Positions 1 through 8,373 of a stretch of 64,000 nt of DNA are shown here, piece by piece. Numbering within the stretch: position 1 is the stretch's first letter; every line of letters starts with the position of its first letter. The notes under the pieces are model-generated. The model saw only the letters and a program-made list of their open reading frames with translations. It was not told the origin of the DNA and made no database searches. The stretch covers positions 248,001 to 312,000 of the forward strand of contig JAGWTR010000002.1 of assembly GCA_028868855.1 (NCBI GenBank), read 5' to 3'. Source of the DNA: Burkholderiales bacterium (lineage in GTDB: Bacteria > Pseudomonadota > Gammaproteobacteria > Burkholderiales > Burkholderiaceae_C). The position numbers were made by a program, and so were the translations under genes.

Positions 1-965
1 GCGCGCGCGTTGCCCGCTGGCGTCAGAGCTATCCTGCCTTGTGTGCTGGGCGCAAGGATGCGGATGGCCGCTCTCCCGTGCACTCGTTTTTCTACCCTGA
101 AGAAGAATATCGCCCAGAGCACCTCCAGCCACTGGTGGAGTTGTGTCGTATGGGTCTGGGTGAAATCGAGATTCATTTGCACCACGACAAAGACACCGAA
201 CAAGGTCTGCGTGAAAAGCTTCGGCGCTTCACCGAGTTGCTCGCCCGCGATCATGGCGCACTCCCACGTCACCCGGTGACGGGGCAGCCGCAGTGGGCGT
301 TCATTCATGGCAATTGGGCCCTGGACAACAGCCATCCGGACGGCTACGGCTGCGGCGTGAACAATGAACTGATCGTGTTGCGTGAGGAAGGTTGTTATGC
401 GGACTTTACGTTTCCTGCTGCGCCGGATCCCTGCCAGACCAGCACGATCAACAGCATTTACTACGCCACCGATGACCCTGTGCGGCCCAAGTCTCACGAC
501 ACGGGCGTTCGTGTGAGTGCTGGAGGGGCGCCTGTGGGTGATTTGATGATCATCCAGGGTCCCTTGGGGTTTATGAAAACGAGTCGCAAGTTTGGAGTTT
601 TACCCCGAATTGAAAACTCGGATGTGCGAGCCAGCTGCCCACCAACCATTGATCGGGTGGACGACTGGGTGCGCACTGGGATTCATGTGCAGGGGCGGCC
701 GGAATGGATTTTTGTGAAGATTCACACCCACGGGACCCAGGAGCGCGACATGGACACACTTCTTGGTGAGCCCATGCGTAAAGCGTTCGAGCATTTGGAG
801 ACGCGCTATAACGATGGCCGCGATTGGATGCTGCACTACGTCAGTGCCCGAGAGATGTACAACATTGTGAAGGCGGCCGAAGCCGGTATGGACGGTAATC
901 CCGGGAGCTACCGGGATTACGTCATTTCTCGTCCCAGCTATCAGGCAGAAGCGCCATTGCAGTGA
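1..965 (+). CDS. Hypothetical polysaccharide-deacetylase-like protein (5' partial)
   Basis: The reading frame is open from base 3 and has no convincing start, so the gene begins outside the window; about 320 residues are visible. Near the visible N-terminus an HSFFYPEEEY stretch is followed by a Glu/His-rich HLHHD motif at about bases 150-190. That resembles the metal-site region of deacetylase-like proteins found in exopolysaccharide clusters, but I cannot name the family with certainty. The middle part (WAFIHGNWALDNS, then a Gly/Cys-rich stretch) has no motif I recognise. It converges with the glycosyltransferase genes on the other strand, so a role in glycan modification is inferred from context only. 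Confidence 0.6.
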   Translation, partial: ARVARWRQSYPALCAGRKDADGRSPVHSFFYPEEEYRPEHLQPLVELCRMGLGEIEIHLHHDKDTEQGLREKLRRFTELLARDHGALPRHPVTGQPQWAFIHGNWALDNSHPDGYGCGVNNELIVLREEGCYADFTFPAAPDPCQTSTINSIYYATDDPVRPKSHDTGVRVSAGGAPVGDLMIIQGPLGFMKTSRKFGVLPRIENSDVRASCPPTIDRVDDWVRTGIHVQGRPEWIFVKIHTHGTQERDMDTLLGEPMRKAFEHLETRYNDGRDWMLHYVSAREMYNIVKAAEAGMDGNPGSYRDYVISRPSYQAEAPLQ

Positions 966-998
966 ATGTGCGTGGCCGGGTGTGGCGCGCGCACGGTA

Positions 999-1775
999 TC
1001 AAACTGGCCGGGCTCGCTTGTACAGTTGACGGGCATTCCAGGCGTATTGAAGCCACCAGGACAGGGCCGTCGATGCCGGCAGTTTTTCGACGTGGCGATA
1101 GAGATGCCAGACGGCCAGGGCCGAGGCCAGCTTGTTGGATGAGCGGCTGGCGCCAGTCAAGCGATAGCGCCCCAAGTCTTCAGGCAAGCGGTGTCCGTGG
1201 TGGCCGTGCTGGATGATGGCCAACCAAGCCAGGAAATCTTCTGGCAATGAACGTTGCAGATCCGGAAAGCGAAACCACGGAAGTTGGTTCCGGTCGACCA
1301 TCACTGACAGGCAGCCCCCGGTGCCCCGGTGAGTGTGCAGACTCTTGAGGGTGAGGACATCGGGACCACTGACGACGGAGCCGAGCTTATCGCCGTGGTG
1401 GGACATGTGGCGATAGTCGTGGTAAGTGAAGGCGTGGCCATGGTGCTTCATCCAGGCCAGCTGTTTTTCCAGCTTGTGTGGCATCCATTGGTCATCGGCA
1501 TCCAGAAAAGCCAGATAACGGCCTCGTGCTGCTTCAATGGCCATGTTGCGTGCGGCGGCCGGGCCGCTGTTCTGCGGCATGCTCAGTACTTTGACCCGAG
1601 CGTCGCCCGAGCTAAGGCGCAATGCTTCTTCAGCGCTTCCATCGGACGATCGATCGTCCACCAGCACGTGTTCAAAGCCTTGAAAACTTTGGTGCCTGGT
1701 GGTCTCGAACAGCGCTGCTAGCCATGGGCGTGCGTTGTACATGGGCGTGATGATGGAAATCTCGGGGTCGCTCAT
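999..1775 (-). CDS. Glycosyltransferase family 2
   Basis: This 258-residue protein has a GT-A fold signature. The N-terminal SIITPMYNARPW segment is at residues 7-18, the nucleotide-sugar-binding DDRSSDGS is at about 40-47, and the DADD (DxD) metal site is at 92-95. It should transfer one sugar from an NDP-sugar to a growing glycan at the cytoplasmic membrane face; donor and acceptor cannot be read from sequence. Its ATG overlaps the stop of the upstream GT4 gene by four bases, so the two are probably translationally coupled. No transmembrane segment is obvious. Confidence 0.88.
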   Translation of the reverse strand: MSDPEISIITPMYNARPWLAALFETTRHQSFQGFEHVLVDDRSSDGSAEEALRLSSGDARVKVLSMPQNSGPAAARNMAIEAARGRYLAFLDADDQWMPHKLEKQLAWMKHHGHAFTYHDYRHMSHHGDKLGSVVSGPDVLTLKSLHTHRGTGGCLSVMVDRNQLPWFRFPDLQRSLPEDFLAWLAIIQHGHHGHRLPEDLGRYRLTGASRSSNKLASALAVWHLYRHVEKLPASTALSWWLQYAWNARQLYKRARPV

Positions 1776-2908
1776 GATGGGTGGGATGCTGTCAGGGCTG
1801 CGTGGTAGAAGTGATCATAGGCCTCGCGCAATGCCTGAGTTGACGCGTTAGCGGCCACCCATCTCGCGGCGGCCGAGCCCAGGCGCATTCGCAAGGGTGG
1901 ATCGTTCAACAGTCGTTGAAGTCCTTGCTGTAAGGCTGCCGCGTCATTGGCCTCTACTAGTAGGCCGGTTTCCTCATGCTGGATGATTTCGGGATTGCCA
2001 CCAACGCGGCTGGCCACCACGGCCAACCCGCTGGCGCAGGCTTCCAGCAAGGCGATGGACAGTCCTTCGGTCTGGGAGGGCAGGGCAAAGACATCGAAGG
2101 CGGGAAGTAGTTCGGCGACATCGGAGCGTTTGCCGGTAATCAGCACATGGTCTTGAATGCCGAGCTTGACCGCCTGTTGGCGCAAGGTGCTTTCAAGTTC
2201 ACCATACCCAATGATGACGACGCGTAGATTAGGGTGTTCTTGAACCAGGGCAGGCGTCACGCTGAGCAGCAATTGATGGTTCTTGAGGCCGACCAGTCGG
2301 CCTACGCAACCGATGACCAGATCCCTCTCACCCAAACCCAGACGATTCCGGGCCTCAATTCTGCGTTCTGGGGTTGGACAAAAGCGCTCGACCGGGATGC
2401 CGTTAAGCACGGTGGATGCCCGATCTCTCGGCACCATCCCCGATCCAACATAACGCTCAAGCACCTGTTGACCGACCATGGCCACCCGCTTCGTCCTCAT
2501 CAACGAGCATCGGTAGATCAAGCGGAGTTTCTGATTGCTCAGGCGAGTACCCATGTCATGGCAGGTGCCAACCAGTGCTGGACCACGAAAGAGACCTAAA
2601 AGGGCAGCAGCAGCATAGTAGTTTGGGGTGAAGTTGTGTGCGTGGACAATGTCCACGCCTTTGGCCGCCTGGCGCAGCAGGCTCATCACACCCCAATCAA
2701 ATGGTCTGGTTTTCCCACCCGTCAGCACCGGAACTCCAGCTTTGGTCAGTTCTGGGGCAAAGCCTTGAGTGTGGTTGATGCTGAAAACGCTGACCTGGTG
2801 GCCATTCGCATGTTGTTCAAGCGCAAGGTCGGTCACGACCCGTTCCAGCCCGCCAAATTCCAGTGAGTCAACCACATGAATCAGTCTCAGTGGGGGCGAT
2901 GTGGACAT
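1772..2908 (-). CDS. Glycosyltransferase family 4 (GT-B fold)
   Basis: This 378-residue protein opens with a GT-B Rossmann strand and glycine loop (IHVVDSLEFGGLERVV). The C-terminal donor-binding motif SQTEGLSIALLEACASG matches the conserved E-x7-E region of GT4 retaining transferases. It likely adds a hexose during assembly of a surface polysaccharide. It is the first gene of a two-gene minus-strand unit with the GT2 gene and is divergent from another GT4 gene, with only 75 bases between them, so a shared promoter region is likely. The substrate is unknown. Confidence 0.88.
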   Translation of the reverse strand: MSTSPPLRLIHVVDSLEFGGLERVVTDLALEQHANGHQVSVFSINHTQGFAPELTKAGVPVLTGGKTRPFDWGVMSLLRQAAKGVDIVHAHNFTPNYYAAAALLGLFRGPALVGTCHDMGTRLSNQKLRLIYRCSLMRTKRVAMVGQQVLERYVGSGMVPRDRASTVLNGIPVERFCPTPERRIEARNRLGLGERDLVIGCVGRLVGLKNHQLLLSVTPALVQEHPNLRVVIIGYGELESTLRQQAVKLGIQDHVLITGKRSDVAELLPAFDVFALPSQTEGLSIALLEACASGLAVVASRVGGNPEIIQHEETGLLVEANDAAALQQGLQRLLNDPPLRMRLGSAAARWVAANASTQALREAYDHFYHAALTASHPS

Positions 2909-2983
2909 ATGTGCTTATTGGATGGCCATTGGTTGGCTTGGGTCGCTGAAGCCGGCAATGCTACACTGATTCAGGGGTACCTT

Positions 2984-4192
2984 ATGTTGAACAAAAATTT
3001 GTCGCAGCACGTCAGTCGGGTGCTGTATCACCATCGAACTCAAGGCAAGGCGGTCGAGGGAGTCCATATTCGGGGAATTGCCGATGCCTTGCGTGCCGAT
3101 GGCGTAGAAGTTGACATTATTTCTTTGCCTGGTGCGGACCCTTATGCGAGTCCGAAGGCGATGTCGCCCACGCAGCAAGCCACAGGATTCATGAAATTGG
3201 TTTCCAGATTTCCGGAACCCATGTTTGAACTGGCCGAACTCGCCTACAACGTTGTTTCTTTTTGGCGCGTGGGGCGCTATTTAAGAAAAAATAGGGATGT
3301 CGGTTTTATATATGAGCGCTATTCATTGTTCATGTTTGCGACAGTGATTTTGGCTCGGTGGCGGAAATTGCCTATTATTTTGGAGGTTAACGATTCTGCC
3401 ATTGTTGAGCGGGTGCGGCCTTTATTCTTTTTACGACTGGCCATGGTCGTGGAGCGTTGGGTATTTCGGCATGCGTCGGGGCTGGTGTTTGTTTCAGGAG
3501 TTTTTCGAGATCGAATTCAGAAAGCTCATGGGTCGATTGCGCCGGCTATCGTGACGCCCAATGCGGCCAACATCGATAAGTTCAGCTACACCCCCGAGCA
3601 ACGTAGTGCCTCTCGGGAAAAATTGGGTGTTGACGGTCATGTGGTTTGTGGCTATCTCGGGGCCTTTGTCCCATGGCATGCCATCGATCAGTTCGTGTAT
3701 CGAATCGCTGATCACCTCCCGGCGGCGCCACATCTCAAATTATTGCTTGTGGGCGATGGTGCCACTTATGGGGATGTCGCAGCGTTTGTTAACAAGCGCG
3801 GGCTAGAGAGCCAAATCTTGTTGACCGGACGTGTCGCACACGACGAGGTGCCTGGTTTGCTTGCGGCCATGGATATGGCCATATTGCCCAGTGCTGGTGA
3901 CTATACTTCGCCGGTGAAGTTGTTTGAGTTCATGGCGTGCGGTATTGCTCCCATTGCCCCGGATTTTTCACCCATTCAGGAAGTGTTGGTCGAAGGTGAA
4001 ACCGGATGGATGTTCAAGGCCGGTAACCTGGATGCTGCGGTGCAATCGGTTCTGGCGTTTAGTCAAGATCAGACTTCGCTCGCCCGTGTTGGTCAGGCGG
4101 CAAGGGCTTATGTGACCAAGGAGCGCCAATGGCGCAATAATGTGTCGCAGCTGGTGCAATTCTATCTTTCGCTTTCGAAGACGCGCCCTTGA
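2984..4192 (+). CDS. Glycosyltransferase family 4
   Basis: The start is the ATG at 2984, with AGGGG six bases upstream; the frame is open further upstream but has no comparable ribosome site. The 402-residue product has an N-terminal acceptor domain (RVLYHHRTQGKAVEGVHIRGIA) and a C-terminal GT-B domain with LPSAGDYTSPVKLFEFMACG, where the usual E-x7-E is partly altered (SPVKLFEFM). Its GC content is lower than that of the housekeeping genes, consistent with a variable polysaccharide locus. It probably acts in repeat-unit assembly; donor sugar unknown. Confidence 0.85.
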   Translation: MLNKNLSQHVSRVLYHHRTQGKAVEGVHIRGIADALRADGVEVDIISLPGADPYASPKAMSPTQQATGFMKLVSRFPEPMFELAELAYNVVSFWRVGRYLRKNRDVGFIYERYSLFMFATVILARWRKLPIILEVNDSAIVERVRPLFFLRLAMVVERWVFRHASGLVFVSGVFRDRIQKAHGSIAPAIVTPNAANIDKFSYTPEQRSASREKLGVDGHVVCGYLGAFVPWHAIDQFVYRIADHLPAAPHLKLLLVGDGATYGDVAAFVNKRGLESQILLTGRVAHDEVPGLLAAMDMAILPSAGDYTSPVKLFEFMACGIAPIAPDFSPIQEVLVEGETGWMFKAGNLDAAVQSVLAFSQDQTSLARVGQAARAYVTKERQWRNNVSQLVQFYLSLSKTRP

Positions 4193-4405
4193 CCGACGCA
4201 CGATCAACCTGAGTCAGGTGTGTGGTGAATATTCATTCGGATGATAACTGCAGGATGCAGGGTGTTTCACTTCATTGACCCTGGTTTTTTTTGGTGGCGT
4301 CTGCCAATTATGACTTGTCTTTGGTTGCCCATGCGCAGATGATTGGGTGGAAATAAAAATCACAGTGCATTGGCCTCAATAACTTTCTGAAAATTGTCGT
4401 TGGTA

Positions 4406-5431
4406 ATGAATAATACTGAATTGGCTAATTTGGATGGGCTGCGGACAGTGGCCATTGTGACTGTTTTAATTGATCATCTGGTCCCAACGCTTCATTATCA
4501 ATTGGGTTTTGGCTCTCCAATGCTGCTGGCATTGACGGCGCACATTGGCCAAGCCGGGGTTCTTGCTTTTTTTGTGCATACCAGTCTTGTGTTGATGTTC
4601 TCTCTTGAGAGATTGGCTGAAAAATCTAGTTCGATTGCCTTGGGGTTTTATATCCGCCGTTTTTTCCGTATTTATCCCTTGTCTTGGGTTGTGATTGCGT
4701 GCGCTTTGGTTTTTGGGTTGCCATCCAATACGTGGCGAACTCCCGAAATAATGTCTCCGCAGATTGTGATGGCTAACCTGCTATTGGTGCAGAATGTATT
4801 CACAAAAAAACAGGTTATTCAACCCTTGTGGAGTCTTGCTTACGAGGCGCAAATGTACATCGTGCTCCCTGCATTGTATTATTTGGCGCGACGCAGGCTA
4901 GGGGGTGCATATATCTTTATGGTCACGGCGTTGTTCTGCATTTTTGGATTCTGGCTTGCGTCAAAAACTGGGCACCTTAATATGGCGGCGTATGTGCCTT
5001 GTTTTCTTGCTGGCGTGTTTTGCTTCGCCACGCGAAAGTATGTTCCCAGAGTTTTGCCGGCTCAATTTTGGCTCGTGACGGTCGTGTCCTTGGTTGCTGT
5101 TTATAGTTGGGTTCATCGTGCGGAGCCAGAGCCTGTTTATTGGATGGGATGGATTTATTGTTTTGTGCTGGCGATTTTGATAAATTTATTTAGCGACTCA
5201 TCTTTTGTTGGTTTGAATTGGGTGACCCATCGCATTGCAAAATATTCCTATGGACTTTATTTGTTCCATGTCCCGGTTTTGTATTTGATATTTTCTGTGT
5301 TTCAGGTGAAAGATCCTTTTGTTGCGTCAGCAATTTTATTTTCGCTAACGTTGGTGGTGTCGGTGCTTGCTTATCATTTTCTTGAGGAGCCATTTATTGA
5401 GCTAGGACGCCGGTTTGGCGGTGGGCGATGA
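4406..5431 (+). CDS. Acyltransferase family 3 (OafA/YrhL-like) membrane protein
   Basis: I place the start at the ATG at 4406, giving LANLDGLRTVAIVTVLIDH directly after it; an in-frame TTG at 4394 is the alternative. The 341-residue protein has about ten hydrophobic helices and the N-terminal LDGLR-x-n-H signature of acyltransferase 3 proteins, which move acetyl or other acyl groups across the membrane onto sugars or lipids. It ends with the typical YGLYLFHVPV and FLEEPF motifs. Base composition is distinctly AT-richer than its neighbours, which suggests recent acquisition or exchange of this glycan-decorating gene. No ribosome site is strong. Confidence 0.88.
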   Translation: MNNTELANLDGLRTVAIVTVLIDHLVPTLHYQLGFGSPMLLALTAHIGQAGVLAFFVHTSLVLMFSLERLAEKSSSIALGFYIRRFFRIYPLSWVVIACALVFGLPSNTWRTPEIMSPQIVMANLLLVQNVFTKKQVIQPLWSLAYEAQMYIVLPALYYLARRRLGGAYIFMVTALFCIFGFWLASKTGHLNMAAYVPCFLAGVFCFATRKYVPRVLPAQFWLVTVVSLVAVYSWVHRAEPEPVYWMGWIYCFVLAILINLFSDSSFVGLNWVTHRIAKYSYGLYLFHVPVLYLIFSVFQVKDPFVASAILFSLTLVVSVLAYHFLEEPFIELGRRFGGGR

Positions 5432-5985
5432 GATTGCTAATATTGAAATATTTCTGTGGAACGTAAGTTTTTTGAGAGGGATGTGATCTGAATGTCGCAA
5501 GGTAAATTGCGTCACCCTCGTGTTTGGTGAGGCGCTTTGATTGGACTCTGCAGCTGTGGCAGGTCCCGTCGCGTCATGCCGCGGTACTGTCCAACCCGAG
5601 GAGACGCGCGCCAGCCCGCAGGCAATGCGCCAAGGCCGCAAGAGGATCAATAAACTCGAGCACAGATCTGTGCGGCACAAGAACGTCGCCCTGGCCGAGA
5701 TGGCCGCCTTTCTGCTTTCTGAATTGGCAAAAAGCTCGAGGTGATCTTCAATAACGGCGCAGGCGAATGTTCGGCCAGCGAAGATGTCCACCGTGGTATC
5801 GGATACGTGAGCCCGGCTCGCTGGCCTCGCGCCGCCAGGCACGACTGCTCATCGCATGCCTGGTCGCCGCGGCTGGGAGCGTGACGCCATCGTCACAACA
5901 CATTTGCCCGCAGTGAATAAAACGCCAATGGCGGCATGAATGAGGCGACAACTCCCTTACACGCCCAATCCCTACACACAAAAAT
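5432..5985. other. Intergenic stretch without a recognisable gene
   Basis: Between the acyltransferase and the terminator at 5986 there are about 550 bases. Short open frames exist on both strands, the longest being minus 5402-5842, which also runs into the acyltransferase gene. None has a good ribosome site, family motif or plausible composition. GC content rises abruptly compared with the AT-rich acyltransferase. It may be the remnant of a decayed gene or mobile element, but I cannot identify one. Confidence 0.5.
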
Positions 5986-6018
5986 AAACCCCCGCAAGTC
6001 TATGACTTGCGGGGGTTT
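5986..6018 (-). terminator. Strong rho-independent terminator, probably bidirectional
   Basis: AAACCCCCGCAAGTC (5986-6000) pairs perfectly over 15 bp with 6004-6018, leaving a 3-base loop. On the minus strand the stem is followed by a T-rich tract (TTTATTTTT), so it most likely ends the beta-helix lipoprotein transcript. T residues on the plus side allow bidirectional use. Confidence 0.9.
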
Positions 6019-6092
6019 TGCGTTGAATCACGCTTTGTTTAACAACACGTTAGAGGAAGGGCTGGTGTCGTGGCCTTCGCGGCCAAGCCAGC

Positions 6093-7895
6093 TTATCGCT
6101 CCATGGCGCCGAGATCTATTGCTGCCCCGGTAATGGTGCGAGCCTGAGGTTTGAATTGAGTATCCAGTTGATAGAGGACTGGGTAAGCGGCGGTCGCTGT
6201 TGCCACGTCAGAACTCGGAGCCGAGGTGGCAGCATCTACCGCAGGATTAGTGCCGGCGATTAGTGCCAGAGTCGTCATGTCAATGGGCGCGTTTGTTCCT
6301 GTGATGAGATTGGATTGGCCCAATAGTTGCCCAGGAACCGGATGCCAAGGGTCTGTGTCTGTCCAGTTTTGGTTGATCCAGTTTTTACCGAGCTTCACGA
6401 TGCCACCGCTTGTCCAGTAAAGGGGATTAACCTCTTGAGTAGCGCGAAGGTTCGGGTAAAGAGCCGATGGTGCATACACAATTACATTGTTCCAAACCTC
6501 AGCCGTCTCCAGCGTCGTGGATAGTTGGAATAACTTGGTGTAGTCAGTACCGTTCAACACCACCGTATTGTTATAGAAATACAGTGTCCCTCGGCGGAAG
6601 AGAGGCTCCCCCCAGCCGCTGGTGGGAGTGGACCCATTGTGATCTCCGCCGTAGTGAATGAAGCTGCCGGTGGAGCCATTTTTGACAATTTTATTGCCAT
6701 ACACAAAAGTCTTGCGGTAGGCGGGGTCTGCTTGCGCTGTGGTGGGGAAGTCTTCTGCTTCGACCAAGTCCATAGCCCGGGCTCCGCCTTCAAGGTAGTT
6801 GTAGCGAACTACAGTACCGACAGACCGATCCTTGATCGCGTTTCCGAAAGCGCCATCGCGCTGAGGCCCGTAGCGATTGAACTCGTAAGTGATGTATTTG
6901 CTGGCCATATAGGTGTTGTGCATATGGTCATCGCCAACAACGCCGTTACCGTAAACGTAGTTGCCGGCCACTCGAACGTCCTTGCTGACGGAGAAGTCAG
7001 GCACCGCAACGTCGCCAACGCTGTCGTCAGTCGATTTGCTATAGATGCCATTAGTGCAGTCATGAATCACATTGTCTGCAATTGTGATGTTGTGGCCGCG
7101 CTCAATCCAAACGCAGGCACCGAACGCAACATAATTGCGAATAACGCCATCCGCATCGGTGAACTGGTTGGTTGGAGTGGCCCCCCGGACTTCAAGGCCA
7201 TCGACTTGGATATATGTAGGGAAAGCTTTCCATCCTTGTGATGGAAGCTGTTTAATCACAATAATTGACCGGGTTTGGTGCAGATAGGTGGTGGAGGTGC
7301 TGTCCCCGTAATCAAGGCCGCGACGGGTTATAGCGTTTTGACCATCAATGATTGGGCGCAACCCTGCTGAATTCTTAACGCCGCAGATGCGTACAGGAGC
7401 CGAAGCGGTGCCGGATGCCGAGATCACGAATTTTCCGCGATATGGGGTAGCCCGATAGAAGATGCGCACGGTGTCACCGGCGGCAAGAGAATTCCATGGC
7501 ACCTGGTCCAGTTCGGCGAGTTGCCCCGTTTGGTCACCGACTTGGTAGTCCTTGCCCTTGCCGCTGGGAGCGCACGCATCAATGTTCAGGAGAGGTGATG
7601 TTGTCGGCGATGCTGTAGTGGCTGGAGCTGTGGTGGTAACCGCCGTGGGGGGGGTAACAACCGCGGTCGTGCTGTCTGTGGGTGTTGTCGTTGTCGTTGT
7701 CGTCGGCGTTGTCGTCGTCGTCGTTGGCGTCGTGGCTACAGGCGTCGTGGCTACTGTGGCGGGACTGGCCGTGGGTGTGGTGCTGGTGGATGTGGGTGTA
7801 GTGGTCGGCCCGCCGCCGCCGCAGCCAGCCAACGCAAGCATGCATGCGGTGATGATGGTGGTACGCGAGGAATTGGATAAAGCAAACTTCGCCAT
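6093..7895 (-). CDS. Secreted right-handed parallel beta-helix lipoprotein with Thr/Pro-rich linker
   Basis: The 600-residue protein begins with a lipoprotein signal (hydrophobic TTIITACMLALAGC, lipidated Cys25). A Gly run follows, then a Thr/Ala/Pro-rich linker to about residue 98. The rest has repeated short turns such as GHNITIADNVIHDC and RVAGNYVYGNGV, typical of right-handed beta-helix (pectate-lyase-like) folds. A polysaccharide lyase, hydrolase or glycan-binding role fits the surrounding glycosyltransferases, but no catalytic triad can be assigned. The linker probably holds the helix away from the membrane. No PEP-CTERM or other sorting tail is visible. Confidence 0.85.
   Translation of the reverse strand: MAKFALSNSSRTTIITACMLALAGCGGGGPTTTPTSTSTTPTASPATVATTPVATTPTTTTTTPTTTTTTTPTDSTTAVVTPPTAVTTTAPATTASPTTSPLLNIDACAPSGKGKDYQVGDQTGQLAELDQVPWNSLAAGDTVRIFYRATPYRGKFVISASGTASAPVRICGVKNSAGLRPIIDGQNAITRRGLDYGDSTSTTYLHQTRSIIVIKQLPSQGWKAFPTYIQVDGLEVRGATPTNQFTDADGVIRNYVAFGACVWIERGHNITIADNVIHDCTNGIYSKSTDDSVGDVAVPDFSVSKDVRVAGNYVYGNGVVGDDHMHNTYMASKYITYEFNRYGPQRDGAFGNAIKDRSVGTVVRYNYLEGGARAMDLVEAEDFPTTAQADPAYRKTFVYGNKIVKNGSTGSFIHYGGDHNGSTPTSGWGEPLFRRGTLYFYNNTVVLNGTDYTKLFQLSTTLETAEVWNNVIVYAPSALYPNLRATQEVNPLYWTSGGIVKLGKNWINQNWTDTDPWHPVPGQLLGQSNLITGTNAPIDMTTLALIAGTNPAVDAATSAPSSDVATATAAYPVLYQLDTQFKPQARTITGAAIDLGAMER
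7640..7770. repeat. Short imperfect tandem repeat encoding the Thr/Pro linker
   Basis: On the plus strand this stretch is a run of GTT/GTC/GTG triplets, including several gttgtc hexamers near 7680-7735. On the coding (minus) strand it reads as Thr/Ala/Pro codons of the lipoprotein linker. The units are multiples of three, so copy-number changes would alter linker length without shifting the frame. Confidence 0.75.
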
Positions 7896-7929
7896 GAGGA
7901 TTCAATCAAAAGATTGGCTTCAGTCAACT

Positions 7930-7947
7930 TTGTTGGTTACCCAACAA
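7930..7947. promoter_or_regulatory. Inverted repeat upstream of the beta-helix lipoprotein gene
   Basis: TTGTTGG-ttac-CCAACAA is a perfect 7-bp inverted repeat 35 bases before the lipoprotein start. It could be an operator or a 5' UTR hairpin; nothing identifies the binding protein. Confidence 0.4.
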
Positions 7948-8373
7948 GAGGCAGACATAAAGCCTGGGCATCTAGGGAAGGTCGCTTCAATTAAGGAAGA
8001 GAAGCAGCCCAACTATTTGCTTCAACATCGGGCGCTGGGTGAAAATTCAGCGCATTCAATGCAGGAGCTGTTGGTTTGTATTGTCGGTAGAGGCGTAAAT
8101 CGCTGCTGCGAATTTCGTCACATTGTGATGTAAGAGGGCGTAATAATCAGTCTGGCCTATCGGTATAACTGGTAACCACCTGATGGATTTGTAATCAGTT
8201 GTTTCAAGGGCGCTCGTTTGTTTTTTGGAGCATGGCTTGGTCCCTGAAGCGGCTGCCGTTCGGCGCGACCTCAAGTGGTTGCTGTGCTCTTGACTGCTCG
8301 CGGGGCGGTAAAGGCTGTGAAAGGGGGGAATCGCGACCGTGGCACCTTACAATCAAAAGTGCCAAAATAATTC
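7948..8373. other. Long divergent intergenic region
   Basis: About 430 bases separate the inverted repeat upstream of the lipoprotein gene from the plus-strand oxidoreductase gene. It presumably holds both promoters. GGCAC and GTGCC half-sites at about 8341 and 8360 flank an AT-rich core just upstream of the oxidoreductase start and could be an operator. No gene or RNA was recognised. Confidence 0.45.

Noticed and set aside
5402..5842. 146-residue minus-strand frame overlapping the acyltransferase end
   Set aside because: No ribosome site, composition unlike neighbours and no recognisable domain.
7640..7770. Triplet-rich repeat as a possible CRISPR or minisatellite
   Set aside because: Units are imperfect triplets and hexamers within a coding linker, without spacers or constant repeat length.
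8339..8365. TGGCAC near 8340 as a sigma-54 promoter
   Set aside because: No TTGC at the required distance downstream; only the -24-like half is present.
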